Positions 18,343-27,557 are shown, counted from the first letter of the stretch. The stretch: DNA of 64,000 bases from Paraburkholderia domus (GCF_905220705.1 NZ_CAJNAT010000001.1:1092681-1156680), one strand, 5' to 3'. Notes: a model not told the origin generated them from the letters alone. Made by a program: numbers and translations.

Positions 18343-18425
18343 CCGCTGGCTTCGTCACGGATTCGCGCCGCACAAAGGCGCAAGCAGTTCGAATCATGAA
18401 AGCCACGGCATGCCGTGGCTTTTTT
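18343..18425 (+). promoter_or_regulatory. Candidate arginine transcription attenuator (antiterminator and terminator)
   Basis: The terminator GCCACGGCATGCCGTGGC (18402-18419) followed by six T is a perfect dyad. Its left arm AAGCCACGG (18400-18408) can instead pair with CCGCTGGCTT (18343-18352), one base bulged, forming an antiterminator. A strong intervening hairpin (GCGCC 18365-18369 with GGCGC 18377-18381, extended by GATTCG/CGAATC) brings the two together. A ribosome at the leader stop would cover 18343-18352 and allow termination. A ribosome stalled on the Arg codons would leave it free. CGCTCCC/GGGGCG over the stop codon is a further competing stem. Confidence 0.6.
18402..18425 (+). terminator. 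Intrinsic terminator in the argD leader
   Basis: An 18-bp perfect palindrome GCCACGGCATGCCGTGGC is followed by TTTTTT. It stands 100 bp before the argD start and after no full-length gene on this strand, so it terminates the leader transcript. Confidence 0.85.
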
Positions 18426-18526
18426 GTTTGCTTTTTTTGTCCGCTTTTTTGTTTTTCTCCGGCCCCTGTTTCATATCCGGCCAACCGCTCATTAACCCTT
18501 CACCCCGCTGTCTGGAGCCCGCCGTC

Positions 18527-19711
18527 ATGAATTTCAATGAGTACCCGATCGAGTCGCTGATGTACATCACGAACCGGCCCGAAATCGTTTTCACGCACGG
18601 CAAGGGCTCCTGGCTCTACGACAATAACGGCAAGCGATATCTGGACTTCATTCAGGGGTGGGCGGTCAACAGTCTCGGCCACTGCAACGACGGCATGATC
18701 GAAGCGCTGAACAAACAGGCGCAGCTGCTGCTCAATCCGTCCCCGGCGTTCTACAACGGCCCGATGGCACAACTCGCGGGCCTGCTCACGCAGCACAGCT
18801 GCTTCGACAAGGTGTTCTTCGCCAACAGCGGCGCCGAAGCGAACGAAGGCGCGATCAAGCTCGCGCGCAAGTGGGGCAAGAAGTTCAAGGACGGCGCATT
18901 CGAAATCATCACGTTCGATCACAGCTTCCACGGCCGCACGCTCGCCACCATGTCCGCAAGCGGCAAGCCGGGCTGGGACACGATCTACGCTCCGCAGGTG
19001 CCGGGCTTCCCGAAAGCGGATCTGAACGATATCGCGTCGGTTGAAAAGCTCATCAACGCGAAAACCGTCGCGGTGATGCTCGAGCCGATTCAGGGCGAAG
19101 GCGGTGTGATTCCCGCCACGCGCGAGTTCATGCAGCAACTGCGCGCGCTGACCAAGCAGCACAACCTGCTGCTGATCGTCGACGAAGTACAAAGCGGTTG
19201 CGGCCGTGCCGGTACCTTGTTCGCGTACGAACTGTCGGGCATCGAACCGGACATCATGACGCTCGGCAAGGGCATCGGCGGCGGTGTACCGCTCGCGGCA
19301 CTGCTCTCGAAAGCCGACATCGCCGTGTTCGAACCAGGCGACCAGGGCGGCACGTACAACGGCAATCCGTTGATGACCGCGGTCGGCTACTCGGTGATCT
19401 CGCAACTGACCGCGCCGGGCTTCCTCGAAGGCGTGCGCGCGCGTGGCGAGTATCTGCGCGCCAAACTGCTCGAACTGTCGGAAGAACGTGGTTTCGAAGG
19501 TGAACGCGGCGAAGGTCTGCTGCGCGCCCTGTTGCTCGGCAAGGACATCGGCAATCAGATCGTCGAAAAGGCTCGCGTGATGCAACCCGACGGCCTGCTG
19601 CTGAACGCCGCGCGTCCGAACCTGCTGCGCTTTATGCCGGCGCTGAACGTCACGAACGAAGAAGTCGACCAGATGATGGCGATGCTGCGTTCGATTCTCG
19701 ACACGCTGTAA
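18527..19711 (+). CDS. argD: Acetylornithine aminotransferase
   Basis: A 394-residue class III PLP aminotransferase. It makes N-acetylornithine in arginine synthesis and may also act on succinyldiaminopimelate in lysine synthesis. ATG 18527 follows a CTGGAG ribosome site; the longer frame from 18410 crosses the terminator. Motifs are [41 protein letters not shown], the Asp in [13 protein letters not shown] and the PLP Lys in TLGKGIGGG. Length is that of ArgD (about 400). It is followed after 18 bp by a GNAT gene. Upstream lies the Arg-codon leader and terminator described separately, so expression is probably coupled to charged tRNA-Arg. Confidence 0.92.
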   Translation: MNFNEYPIESLMYITNRPEIVFTHGKGSWLYDNNGKRYLDFIQGWAVNSLGHCNDGMIEALNKQAQLLLNPSPAFYNGPMAQLAGLLTQHSCFDKVFFANSGAEANEGAIKLARKWGKKFKDGAFEIITFDHSFHGRTLATMSASGKPGWDTIYAPQVPGFPKADLNDIASVEKLINAKTVAVMLEPIQGEGGVIPATREFMQQLRALTKQHNLLLIVDEVQSGCGRAGTLFAYELSGIEPDIMTLGKGIGGGVPLAALLSKADIAVFEPGDQGGTYNGNPLMTAVGYSVISQLTAPGFLEGVRARGEYLRAKLLELSEERGFEGERGEGLLRALLLGKDIGNQIVEKARVMQPDGLLLNAARPNLLRFMPALNVTNEEVDQMMAMLRSILDTL

Positions 19712-19729
19712 TCACCCAGGAAAGCGCGT

Positions 19730-20197
19730 ATGACGACGAGCGCAACGTTATCGATCCGCCGCTTCGAGGCGAGTGACACCGATGCCGTGGTCGCGCTGTG
19801 GCAGGAAGCGTTCCCCGAGTACCGGGACGTGACGAGGCCGCAGCGCAATCCGCATCTGTCGATCGCCAACAAGCTGGCGACGCAACCGGAACTGTTCTTT
19901 GTCGCGGTGTTCGGCGAGCGTATCGTCGGCACGGTGATGGGAGGCTACGACGGGCACCGAGGCTGGCTGTATTCGCTCGCGGTGGATGAATCGTTGCGTC
20001 GTCACGGCATCGGCACGCGTCTGGTTGCGCATGTTGAAACCGCGCTAACCGAACGAGGCTGCCCGAAGCTGAATCTGCAGGTGCTGTCCGCGAAGGCCGA
20101 CGTGCGCGCGTTCTATGAAGGGCTCGGTTATCGCGCCGATGCCGTGGTCAGTCTAGGCAAACGCCTTGGCGAACTGGCGGAAACGCCGGCCGCGTAG
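19730..20197 (+). CDS. GNAT-family N-acetyltransferase
   Basis: A 155-residue acetyl-CoA-dependent acetyltransferase with the GNAT core: LYSLAVDESLRRHGIGTRLVAHVE (motif A with the R/Q-x-x-G-x-G/A acetyl-CoA loop as RRHGIG) and VRAFYEGLGYRADAVVSLGK (motif B). It resembles YpeA-type acetyltransferases. It sits 18 bp behind argD and before a shared terminator, so the two are probably co-transcribed. The substrate is unknown; its place next to argD may mean an amino acid or small-amine substrate, but that is speculation. Confidence 0.85.
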   Translation: MTTSATLSIRRFEASDTDAVVALWQEAFPEYRDVTRPQRNPHLSIANKLATQPELFFVAVFGERIVGTVMGGYDGHRGWLYSLAVDESLRRHGIGTRLVAHVETALTERGCPKLNLQVLSAKADVRAFYEGLGYRADAVVSLGKRLGELAETPAA

Positions 20198-20225
20198 GCG
20201 CCACGCAAGCGCTTGAAAAGAGAAA

Positions 20226-20261
20226 GGCCGCATGCGCGATTGAAGCGCATGCGGCCTTTTT
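20226..20261. terminator. Bidirectional terminator between the GNAT gene and livF
   Basis: A 12-bp perfect stem GGCCGCATGCGC / GCGCATGCGGCC with a 7-base loop is flanked by AAA on the left and TTTTT on the right. It can end transcripts from both converging genes. Confidence 0.9.
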
Positions 20262-20286
20262 ATGGCTGAAGCAAGCTTAGTCCGAG

Positions 20287-21003
20287 TTATTCACCCAGAT
20301 ACGCTGCCCGCACCTTCGGATCATCCAGCATCTGCTTCGCGTCGCCGGACATCGTCACCAGACCCGAGTCCATCACGTAGCCGCGGTTCGCCGCCTGCAA
20401 CGCCAGACGCGCGTTCTGCTCGACCAGCAGCACCGTCATGCCTTCAGCGGAAATCGCCCGCACCACTTCGAAGATCTTCTCGACCATGATCGGCGAAAGA
20501 CCCATCGACGGTTCATCCAGCAACAACAGCTTAGGCTTGCTGATGATCGCGCGCGCCATCGCCAGCATCTGCTGTTCGCCGCCCGAAAGCGTTCCCGCGT
20601 ATTGAGTCGCCCGTTCCTTCAGGCGCGGGAAGAAGCCGAACATGCGATCGACGTCCGACTTGATGGCGTCGGTATCGTTGCGCAGATAAGCCCCCATCTG
20701 CATGTTCTCGACAATCGACATGCGCGAGAAAATGCCGCGGCCTTCCGGCACCATCGCCAGACCGCGCTTAAGCAGTTCGTGCGCCGGGATGCCCTTGATC
20801 GACTGCCCCATGTACTCGATGTCGCCTGCCGAGTACGGCTTCAGCCCCGTGATCGCCTTCATCGTCGTAGTCTTGCCCGCGCCGTTCGCGCCGATCAGCG
20901 TGACCAGTTCGCCCTGCGCGACTTCGAGGTCGATGCCCTTGACTGCCTGGATGCCGCCGTAATTGACCTGCAGGCCCTTGATTTTCAACATTGCCGTTGC
21001 CAT
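20287..21003 (-). CDS. livF: Branched-chain amino acid ABC importer, ATPase LivF
   Basis: A 238-residue ABC ATPase with Walker A GANGAGKTT, signature LSGGEQQMLAMARA and Walker B LLLLDEPSMGLSP. It is the second ATPase of the Liv importer for Leu, Ile and Val. I chose ATG 21003, which overlaps the livG stop by one base; the longer frame is a shadow of livG. It is the last gene of livHMGF. Confidence 0.93.
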   Translation of the reverse strand: MATAMLKIKGLQVNYGGIQAVKGIDLEVAQGELVTLIGANGAGKTTTMKAITGLKPYSAGDIEYMGQSIKGIPAHELLKRGLAMVPEGRGIFSRMSIVENMQMGAYLRNDTDAIKSDVDRMFGFFPRLKERATQYAGTLSGGEQQMLAMARAIISKPKLLLLDEPSMGLSPIMVEKIFEVVRAISAEGMTVLLVEQNARLALQAANRGYVMDSGLVTMSGDAKQMLDDPKVRAAYLGE

Positions 21004-21803
21004 TAGTGGACCCCCGCACCCAGATAAGCTTCGATCACCTTCGGATCCTTCTGCACGTCTGAAGGCAGACCTTGCGCAATCACCTTGCCGTAGTCGAGCA
21101 CCGTCATCTGGTTGCACAGACCCATCACCAGTTTCACGTCGTGTTCGATCAGGAGAATCGTCTTGCCGTCGCTGCGGATCTTGTCGAGCAGTTTGGTCAG
21201 CTCGACCTTTTCCGTTGCGTTCATGCCGGCAGCCGGTTCGTCCAGCGCGAGCAGCTTCGGATCCGTTGCCAGTGCACGGGCGATTTCCAGACGACGCTGG
21301 TGACCGTACGACAGATTGCGCGACGTGTAGTCCGCGTACTGGGCAATGCCGACGTATTCCAGCAGTTCAATTGCGCGTTCCTTGATCTCGCGCTCTTCGC
21401 GGCGCTCAGCCGGCGTCTGAAACACCGCGCCGATCAGGCCATGCTTCGTGCGCACGTGACGGCCGACCATCACGTTTTCCAGCGCGGTCATGCCGCCGAA
21501 CAGACGGATGTTCTGGAACGTACGCGCAATACCCGCCTTCGCCACCTGGTAGACAGCGGTCGGCGTGTATTCCACGTTGTCGAGCTTGAACTCGCCCGAA
21601 TCGGGTGTGTACAGACCCGTGATCACATTGAAGAAGGTCGTCTTGCCGGCGCCGTTCGGACCGATCAGGCCGTAAATCTGGCCCGACTTGATCTGCAGAC
21701 CGACGTCGGACAGTGCCTGCAGGCCGCCGAAGCGCTTGTTGACGCCTTTCACCGACAGGCGGATCTGATCGCTGCCCACGCTGTTGTTTACGTTATCGCT
21801 CAT
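21003..21803 (-). CDS. livG: Branched-chain amino acid ABC importer, ATPase LivG
   Basis: A 266-residue ABC ATPase. Walker A is GPNGAGKTTFFNVITGLY; the signature is LSYGHQRRLEIARALA, the Y-for-G variant usual in LivG; Walker B is LLALDEPAAGMN, all typical of LivG. The start MSDNVNNS at 21803 is chosen over a longer frame that overlaps livM. It partners LivF as a heterodimer. Confidence 0.93.
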   Translation of the reverse strand: MSDNVNNSVGSDQIRLSVKGVNKRFGGLQALSDVGLQIKSGQIYGLIGPNGAGKTTFFNVITGLYTPDSGEFKLDNVEYTPTAVYQVAKAGIARTFQNIRLFGGMTALENVMVGRHVRTKHGLIGAVFQTPAERREEREIKERAIELLEYVGIAQYADYTSRNLSYGHQRRLEIARALATDPKLLALDEPAAGMNATEKVELTKLLDKIRSDGKTILLIEHDVKLVMGLCNQMTVLDYGKVIAQGLPSDVQKDPKVIEAYLGAGVH

Positions 21804-21823
21804 ATGATTTCTCCACGCGGGCC

Positions 21824-22993
21824 TCAGGCGCGCACCGGCTTCTTGCCGGCGCGCTTCGCCAGTTTCGCAATCTTGTCTTCGTGCTTCGGCGACGGCCACA
21901 AGCCTTCCGAGCGGTACAGCATGATCACGACCATCGCGAGGCCGTACAGCAGCTGACGGATCACTTCCGTATCGACGATTTCATGGCCGAAGATCGCGTT
22001 CTGCAGCGGACCCATCGTCGAGCGCAGGAATTCGGGGAACACGGAGAGCAGCACCGCCCCGAGAATCACGCCGGGGATGTGGCCCATGCCGCCCAGCACC
22101 ACGCAGGCCAGCACCACGACCGATTCCCAGAAGGTGAACGATTCCGGCGACACGAAGCCCTGGAAGCCGGCGAACATCGCGCCCGACAGACCGCCGAACG
22201 ACGCGCCCATTGCGAAGGCCAGCAACTTCACGTTACGCGTGTTGATGCCCATGGCCTTGGCGGCGATTTCGTCCTCGCGGATCGCGGCCCATGCACGGCC
22301 GATACGGGAGTGCTGCAAGCGCGTACACGTCCAGATCACCAGCAGCGAGCACAACACGAACAGGTAGTAATACATGTACACCGACGGGAACGAGAACCCG
22401 AGGAACGTGTGTGTCTGCGCCAGACTGAAGCCGCCCACCTGCACCGGGTCGATCCCCGTGATCCCCTTCGGGCCGTTGGTGATGTTCACCGGACGGTCGA
22501 GGTTGTTCATGAAGATCCGCACGATTTCCCCGAAGCCCAGGGTCACGATCGCGAGATAGTCGCCACGCAGACGCAGGGTCGGCGCGCCGAGCAGAATCCC
22601 GAACGTCGCGGCGAGCCCCATGGCGATCGGCACGATGATCCAGATCGGCGTGTGCAACCCGTTCGGGAACAGATGCGCGATCCACTCGAACTGCGAGGTC
22701 AGGTGCGGCGAAGACAGCAGCGCCGCGACGTAGGCGCCGATGGCGTAGAACGCGATGTAGCCCAAGTCCAGCAGGCCGGCGAAGCCGACCACCACATTGA
22801 GACCCAGCGCCAGCATCACGTATAGCATCGCGAAGTCGAGCACGCGGACCCAGTAGTTGCCGCCGGCCGCGCCGATGATCATCGGTGCCGCGATCACGAA
22901 GATCGCGGTGATGATGCCGACGGTCAGCGTCTTCGTCAGGTTCTTTTCAGGGATGAGCGTCGTGGACGGCTCGATCGGTTGAATTGAGGTCAT
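21824..22993 (-). CDS. livM: Branched-chain amino acid ABC importer, permease LivM
   Basis: A 389-residue inner-membrane permease with about ten helices. LivM marks include YVMLALGLNVVVGFAGLLDLGYIAFYAIGAY (split helices), LRLRGDYLAIVTLGFGEIVR and the coupling loop RAWAAIREDEIAAKAMGIN. The C-terminal tail is basic (KHEDKIAKLAKRAGKK). It follows livH by 26 bp. Confidence 0.93.
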   Translation of the reverse strand: MTSIQPIEPSTTLIPEKNLTKTLTVGIITAIFVIAAPMIIGAAGGNYWVRVLDFAMLYVMLALGLNVVVGFAGLLDLGYIAFYAIGAYVAALLSSPHLTSQFEWIAHLFPNGLHTPIWIIVPIAMGLAATFGILLGAPTLRLRGDYLAIVTLGFGEIVRIFMNNLDRPVNITNGPKGITGIDPVQVGGFSLAQTHTFLGFSFPSVYMYYYLFVLCSLLVIWTCTRLQHSRIGRAWAAIREDEIAAKAMGINTRNVKLLAFAMGASFGGLSGAMFAGFQGFVSPESFTFWESVVVLACVVLGGMGHIPGVILGAVLLSVFPEFLRSTMGPLQNAIFGHEIVDTEVIRQLLYGLAMVVIMLYRSEGLWPSPKHEDKIAKLAKRAGKKPVRA

Positions 22994-23019
22994 GTCTGTT
23001 TACTCCTTATGGCCCGGGA

Positions 23020-23970
23020 TCAAGCGCGATCCGCAACACGTTCGCCGAGCAGACCCGACGGACGGAACACCAGCACGATGATCAGCACGATGAATGCGAA
23101 CACGTCCTGATAGTTACTGCCGAACACACCACCTGTGAGGTTACCGATATAACCCGCCCCCAACTGTTCGATCAGGCCGAGCAGCACGCCGCCCACCATC
23201 GCCCCGCCGAGATTGCCGATCCCGCCCAGCACCGCCGCGGTAAAGGCTTTCAAACCTGGGATGAAGCCCATATAGAAGTGTGCATTGCCGTATTCGGACG
23301 CGATCATCACACCGGCCAGAGCAGCAAGCGCCGAGCCGATCATGAAGGTCGCCGAAATCACGAAGTTCGGGTTCACGCCCATCAAGCTGGCGACGCCCGG
23401 GTTCTCAGCGATCGCACGCATCGCGCGGCCGAGCTTGGTCTTGTGAACCAGTAGCAGCAGGCCGCCCATCACGAGGAACGCCACCACGATGATCACGATT
23501 TCGGTCATCGAAATCACGGCGCCAGGCGTCGTGTCGGTGGCCTTGATCACGTTGATCGGGTCGGTGGGCAACAGCTGCGGGAACGGCAGCGGGTTGCGCG
23601 ACCAGATCATCATCGCGAGGGTCTGCAGCAGAATCGACACGCCGATCGCGGTAATCAGCGGGGCGAGACGCGGCGCTTTACGTAACGGCCGGTAGGCCAC
23701 GCGCTCGATCGTGTAGCCGACCAGCGAGCAAACCACTGCCGCGATGATCAACGCGATGATGAGCGTCGGCACATTGCCGAGGCCGGGAAAGTGGTTCTGA
23801 AGCACGCCTATGGCTGAGAGCGCAACCATCGCGCCGACCATCAACACATCGCCGTGCGCGAAGTTGATGATGCCCAGGATGCCGTAAACCATCGTATAGC
23901 CCAGTGCGATGATGGCGTAAACGCTGCCAAGCACCAGCCCGTTGAGGACCTGCTGGATGAAGATATCCAT
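23020..23970 (-). CDS. livH: Branched-chain amino acid ABC importer, permease LivH
   Basis: A 316-residue permease that pairs with LivM. Typical segments are QQVLNGLVLGSVYAIIALGYTMVYGILGIINFAHGD, the coupling loop GRAMRAIAENPGVASLMGVN and FTAAVLGGIGNLGGAMVGG. It is the first gene after the terminator that follows livK, so its expression depends on read-through or an internal promoter. Confidence 0.93.
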   Translation of the reverse strand: MDIFIQQVLNGLVLGSVYAIIALGYTMVYGILGIINFAHGDVLMVGAMVALSAIGVLQNHFPGLGNVPTLIIALIIAAVVCSLVGYTIERVAYRPLRKAPRLAPLITAIGVSILLQTLAMMIWSRNPLPFPQLLPTDPINVIKATDTTPGAVISMTEIVIIVVAFLVMGGLLLLVHKTKLGRAMRAIAENPGVASLMGVNPNFVISATFMIGSALAALAGVMIASEYGNAHFYMGFIPGLKAFTAAVLGGIGNLGGAMVGGVLLGLIEQLGAGYIGNLTGGVFGSNYQDVFAFIVLIIVLVFRPSGLLGERVADRA

Positions 23971-24148
23971 TTAATGCTCCTTAGCCCGTGCGACTGGATT
24001 CGCGTTCTTCATCAGCCGGTGGGCGGTGATGCGGTACGCCAATCTCAACGGCACTGCGGGTACTGATGTAAAAGACCGGTAAGGGTTATCCGCTGCCTGG
24101 TTCGTCTTACGACTGTGATGCAGTCGCGGACTTGCCGATGGCGGATGC

Positions 24149-24180
24149 AAAAACGGCACCGTTGGGTGGTTTCGGTGCCG
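24149..24180 (-). terminator. Terminator between livK and livHMGF
   Basis: Read on the minus strand, CGGCACC pairs with GGTGCCG across a 13-base loop and is followed by TTTTTG. It lies 21 bp after the livK stop. Partial termination here would give more binding protein than permease. Confidence 0.85.
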
Positions 24181-24200
24181 TCAGGCTGAACGTCCCGTCA

Positions 24201-25400
24201 TCACATCTTCACGACGTCGAGGACCGCTTTTTTGCCGTCCTTGAAGTCGTAAAGCGTAATGGCGCTCTCTTTCAAATCACCCTTGTCGTCGAACGCGATG
24301 TGGCCGATTACCCCGTTGTAATCGGTGGACGGCATCGCAGCCAGCACCTTGGGCGCCTCGATCGAATTAGCGCGCTTCATTGCATCGACAATCACGTACA
24401 CAGCGTCATACGTGAACGGTGCGTAAATCTGCACCGGCGTGTGGAAGCGGTCGACGTACTTCTTTTCGAAGTCCGCTCCCTTGTCCATTTTCGAAAGCGC
24501 GAGTCCCGCCTCCGAACAGACCAGGTTTTGCACGGCGGTTCCCGCCAGCTCACCCACCTTGTCGGTACACACGCCGTCGCCGCCAAGGATTTTTGCCCTG
24601 ATACCGAGCGCCGCCGCCTGTTTGGTAAACGGCCCGCCCGTCGCGTCCATTCCGCCGAACATGATCACGTCCGGCTGAACACGCTTGATCTTTCTAAGGA
24701 CGGCCTGAAACTCCGTAGCCCTGTCATTCGTGGCTTCGCGCGCGACGATCTTCGCCCCGCTCGCCTGTACCGTCTTCGCAAACTCGTCGGCCAGTCCCTT
24801 ACCGTATACGGTCGAGTCGTCGACAATCGCGATGCGTTTCGCGCCGAGCACTTTCGTCGCGTAGTTGGCAAGCGCCGGACCCTGCTGGGCATCGGTCGCA
24901 ACCACCCGATAAGTCGTTTTGAAACCTTGCTGCGTGTACCCCGGATTCGTTGACGACGGCGAGATCTGCACGATCCCGGCATCGCTATAGATCTTTGACG
25001 CTGGAATCGAGACGCCCGAATTCAGGTGTCCGACCACGGCGACAACATGATCCTCGACGAGTTTTTCAGCGACCGCCGTACCCGTTTTCGGGTCCGCCGC
25101 GTCATCTTGCGCGTCGAGCTCCAACTGGATCTTGTGACCGTCGATGGTCAATCCCTGTGTATTGATTTCCTCGACCGCCAGACGCGCGCCGTTCTCATTG
25201 TCTTTACCGAGATGTGCAATGCTGCCCGTCAATGGGGCCGCATGACCGATTTTCACGACAATCGCCTCGCTTGCCGGTGCCGCTGCCGCCGAGGCAGCCG
25301 ATGCCCCTGCTCCCGCCTCGCCATCCTGCTTCTTGCCGCACGCGGTCAACATCGCAACCGCGGTCACGATGGACACGGCGTAAGCAAATTTGACTCGCAT
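24201..25400 (-). CDS. livK: Branched-chain amino acid-binding lipoprotein (LivK-like)
   Basis: A 399-residue type I periplasmic binding protein. The start MRVKFAYAVS at 25400 gives a lipoprotein signal with lipobox LTAC and lipidation Cys21; the longer frame from 25478 hides this. A Gly/Ala/Ser spacer (EAGAGASAASAAAAPAS) then tethers the domain VVKIGHAAPLTGSIAHLGKDNENGARLAVEEIN. It feeds the LivHMGF transporter encoded downstream. The lipid anchor is less usual for proteobacterial LivK than a soluble form. The ligand could be Leu/Ile/Val or a related amino acid or amide. Confidence 0.88.
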   Translation of the reverse strand: MRVKFAYAVSIVTAVAMLTACGKKQDGEAGAGASAASAAAAPASEAIVVKIGHAAPLTGSIAHLGKDNENGARLAVEEINTQGLTIDGHKIQLELDAQDDAADPKTGTAVAEKLVEDHVVAVVGHLNSGVSIPASKIYSDAGIVQISPSSTNPGYTQQGFKTTYRVVATDAQQGPALANYATKVLGAKRIAIVDDSTVYGKGLADEFAKTVQASGAKIVAREATNDRATEFQAVLRKIKRVQPDVIMFGGMDATGGPFTKQAAALGIRAKILGGDGVCTDKVGELAGTAVQNLVCSEAGLALSKMDKGADFEKKYVDRFHTPVQIYAPFTYDAVYVIVDAMKRANSIEAPKVLAAMPSTDYNGVIGHIAFDDKGDLKESAITLYDFKDGKKAVLDVVKM

Positions 25401-25703
25401 TAAGTAGGTCTCCCGCGCCTTGCAAAATCCGTTGTTCGGGACCCGGAGGCCTTGAGAACGCGCGCATTGTAACTCCAATTATGCGACGCGCAATATTGTT
25501 GAAACGGTGGGGTTTTCCTGCATTGCAACCTTATTTTGAGAGACAAATACGGCAATGGGCGCAACCGGGTTGCGACTATTTTCCGTGCATCAGTTGCACC
25601 ACCGTCGCGCCCAATGGCATCAAGTGTTGCGGTGATATGGCCCGACCCCCGATTGCGCCGTGGTTCGCGTTAAGTATTACGTTTCCATTGATATCGGAGC
25701 GCG

Positions 25704-25720
25704 CGCACTATTTTAGTGCG
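25704..25720. promoter_or_regulatory. NtrC-like dyad upstream of livK
   Basis: GCACTATTTTAGTGC (25705-25719), extended by one C-G pair, is a perfect dyad. It resembles NtrC enhancer sites of the GCAC-N7-GTGC form. It lies about 305 bp upstream of livK, a distance compatible with an enhancer. I could not find a convincing sigma-54 promoter, so the assignment is tentative. Confidence 0.35.
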
Positions 25721-25890
25721 TCAAAAATCGGCATAACGCGTTTGAGATGATTTAAACGGGGCCGCATCACCGTCGCGTCGATTAAAAACCAGATCACAAT
25801 TCAAAAGAATTTGTGTGGGAGAACACTTAAAACGGCTTGATGTGATGATCTGGCACTTTATTATCGGCAGACGCACAAATCTGCAGACGT

Positions 25891-25915
25891 AAAAAAAAAC
25901 GCGCCCAAGGGCGCG
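25891..25915 (-). terminator. Terminator of the fkpB-ispH transcript
   Basis: On the minus strand CGCGCCC pairs with GGGCGCG over a 2-base gap and is followed by nine T. It lies 28 bp after the ispH stop. Confidence 0.88.
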
Positions 25916-25943
25916 CTTTTCTTTCAAAAACGTCGGCAGATTG

Positions 25944-26903
25944 TCAGGCAGGCAGACCCAACCCGCGCGGCAGCGGAAACGCGATGTTTTCCTCGATGCC
26001 TTCGAGCGCACGCACGTTGCGCACGCCGAGCTCACGCAACCGGGCGATCACCGCTTGCGCCAGCACTTCAGGCGCCGAGGCGCCCGCCGTCACGCCGATC
26101 CGGCGCTTGCCCTCAACCCAGACCGGATCGATCTGATCCGGCGAATCCACCATATAGGAAGGCACGCCGAGTTTTTCGGCCAGCTCGCGCAACCGGTTCG
26201 AGTTCGAACTATTCGGGCTGCCGACCACGATCACGACGTCGCATTGCGGCGCCATGAACTTGACCGCATCCTGACGGTTTTGCGTGGCGTAGCAGATGTC
26301 CTGCTTCTTCGGCTCGCGGATCGCCGGATATTTCGCCTTCAGGGCACCGATGATCTCGGCTGCGTCGTCGACCGACAGCGTGGTTTGCGTCACGAACGCG
26401 ATCCGCTCGGGATCGGCCAGTTGCAAGGCTTGCACATCTTCGATGTCTTCCACCAGATGCATGCCCTCGCCTGCCTGCCCCATCGTACCCTCGACTTCGG
26501 GGTGGCCCTTGTGGCCGATCATCACGATGTCGAAGCCGTCCTGGCGCATCTTCGCGACTTCGATATGCACCTTGGTCACGAGCGGACAGGTTGCGTCGTA
26601 CACCCTCAGGCCGCGCGACTCGGCTTCCGAGCGCACCGCTTTCGACACGCCATGGGCGCTGAAAATGACCGTATTGCCGGCCGGCACTTCTTCCAGTTGC
26701 TCGATGAAGATGGCGCCCTTCTTGCGCAAATCCTCGACGACATAGGCGTTGTGGACGATTTCGTGGCGCACGTAGATCGGCGAGCCGTGCAGCTTGATGG
26801 CCCGCTCTACGATTTCGATGGCCCGATCGACGCCGGCACAGAATCCACGCGGCTGCGCCAGCAGGATCTCGGCTTCGGCAAGAGTCGTATCCGTGATGCT
26901 CAT
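25944..26903 (-). CDS. ispH: 4-hydroxy-3-methylbut-2-enyl diphosphate reductase
   Basis: A 319-residue iron-sulfur enzyme of the non-mevalonate isoprenoid pathway; it makes IPP and DMAPP. The three cluster cysteines are in [17 protein letters not shown] and [10 protein letters not shown]. The substrate-binding His residues ([23 protein letters not shown]) and [10 protein letters not shown] are present. Length fits the family. It follows fkpB directly with a 2-bp gap, the common proteobacterial pair. Confidence 0.95.
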   Translation of the reverse strand: MSITDTTLAEAEILLAQPRGFCAGVDRAIEIVERAIKLHGSPIYVRHEIVHNAYVVEDLRKKGAIFIEQLEEVPAGNTVIFSAHGVSKAVRSEAESRGLRVYDATCPLVTKVHIEVAKMRQDGFDIVMIGHKGHPEVEGTMGQAGEGMHLVEDIEDVQALQLADPERIAFVTQTTLSVDDAAEIIGALKAKYPAIREPKKQDICYATQNRQDAVKFMAPQCDVVIVVGSPNSSNSNRLRELAEKLGVPSYMVDSPDQIDPVWVEGKRRIGVTAGASAPEVLAQAVIARLRELGVRNVRALEGIEENIAFPLPRGLGLPA

Positions 26904-26905
26904 GT

Positions 26906-27361
26906 TTACAGAATCCCGATGATTTTCACTTCAAACGCCAGCGCCTGGCCGGCAAGCGGATGGTTGAAATCGAACAACGCAGACGTTTCGCCGACTTCTT
27001 TCAGGACGCCAGCGTAGCGGCCGCCACCCGGCGCGTTGAATTCGACCAGGTCACCCGGCGAAAAATCCTCCCCGATCATGCTGTTTTCGCTCAGCGTCGC
27101 CAGCGAGACGCGCTGGATCAGCTCAGGATTGCGCGGACCGAACGCCTGTCCCGGCGTTAGCTGAAAGGTCGAATGGTGGCCCACCTTCAAACCCAGCAGA
27201 ATATCTTCCAGCGGCGGCGCCAGTTGACCCGCACCAAGCAGCAACGTGGCCGGCCTGTCGGTAAACGTATTGATGACTTCAGCGCCATCGGCAAGGGAAA
27301 GCCGGTAATGAAGCGTCACATGTGAACCGGGTTTCACTTCAGAAATGTCGATGATGCTCAT
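26906..27361 (-). CDS. fkpB: FKBP-type peptidyl-prolyl isomerase (SlpA/FkpB)
   Basis: A 151-residue SlyD/FkpB-type prolyl isomerase. It has an FKBP half-domain ([19 protein letters not shown] and [22 protein letters not shown]) with an inserted-flap chaperone domain containing [12 protein letters not shown], then [24 protein letters not shown] 27361 (MSIIDISEV) is preferred; the frame from 27427 adds an unrelated Cys/His-rich stretch. It has no His-rich tail, which separates it from SlyD. It is co-transcribed with ispH. Confidence 0.9.
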   Translation of the reverse strand: MSIIDISEVKPGSHVTLHYRLSLADGAEVINTFTDRPATLLLGAGQLAPPLEDILLGLKVGHHSTFQLTPGQAFGPRNPELIQRVSLATLSENSMIGEDFSPGDLVEFNAPGGGRYAGVLKEVGETSALFDFNHPLAGQALAFEVKIIGIL

Positions 27362-27557
27362 GCAATGCTCGCTCAGTCGATGCGCGCTGCACGCGTGCGC
27401 CGCTGGCGCAGTCGACGCGTGTGGCAATCCGTCGGGGTGCCATGCGCAAAGCGTCTATTGTAAGCCACATAGCGGGCAGCGGCTTACGTCCTGCGCATCG
27501 CAGCGCGGCTGGACACCGGGCGCCGCCGCAAACCCGAATTGGAGGATTCATATCTAT

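Larger units (their letters stand above)
25401..25943. other. Intergenic region between livK and ispH
   Basis: About 540 bp, clearly more AT-rich than the genes around it. It should hold the livK promoter (minus strand) and the ispH terminator. It contains several dyads: GTGCA-N5-TGCAC at 25585-25599, CGCACTA-TTT-TAGTGCG at 25704-25720 and CACAATTC-AAAA-GAATTTGTG near 25793-25814. I see no convincing gene; the 89-codon frame 25481-25750 has no recognisable character. Confidence 0.6.

Noticed and set aside
18410..18526. A longer N-terminus for ArgD starting at 18410
   Set aside because: It would begin inside the terminator and add a Phe/Leu-rich segment; the ATG at 18527 has a ribosome site and matches the family start.
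25481..25750. An 89-codon plus-strand frame in the livK-ispH intergenic region
   Set aside because: Ribosome site and family pattern are missing, and it overlaps dyads that look regulatory.
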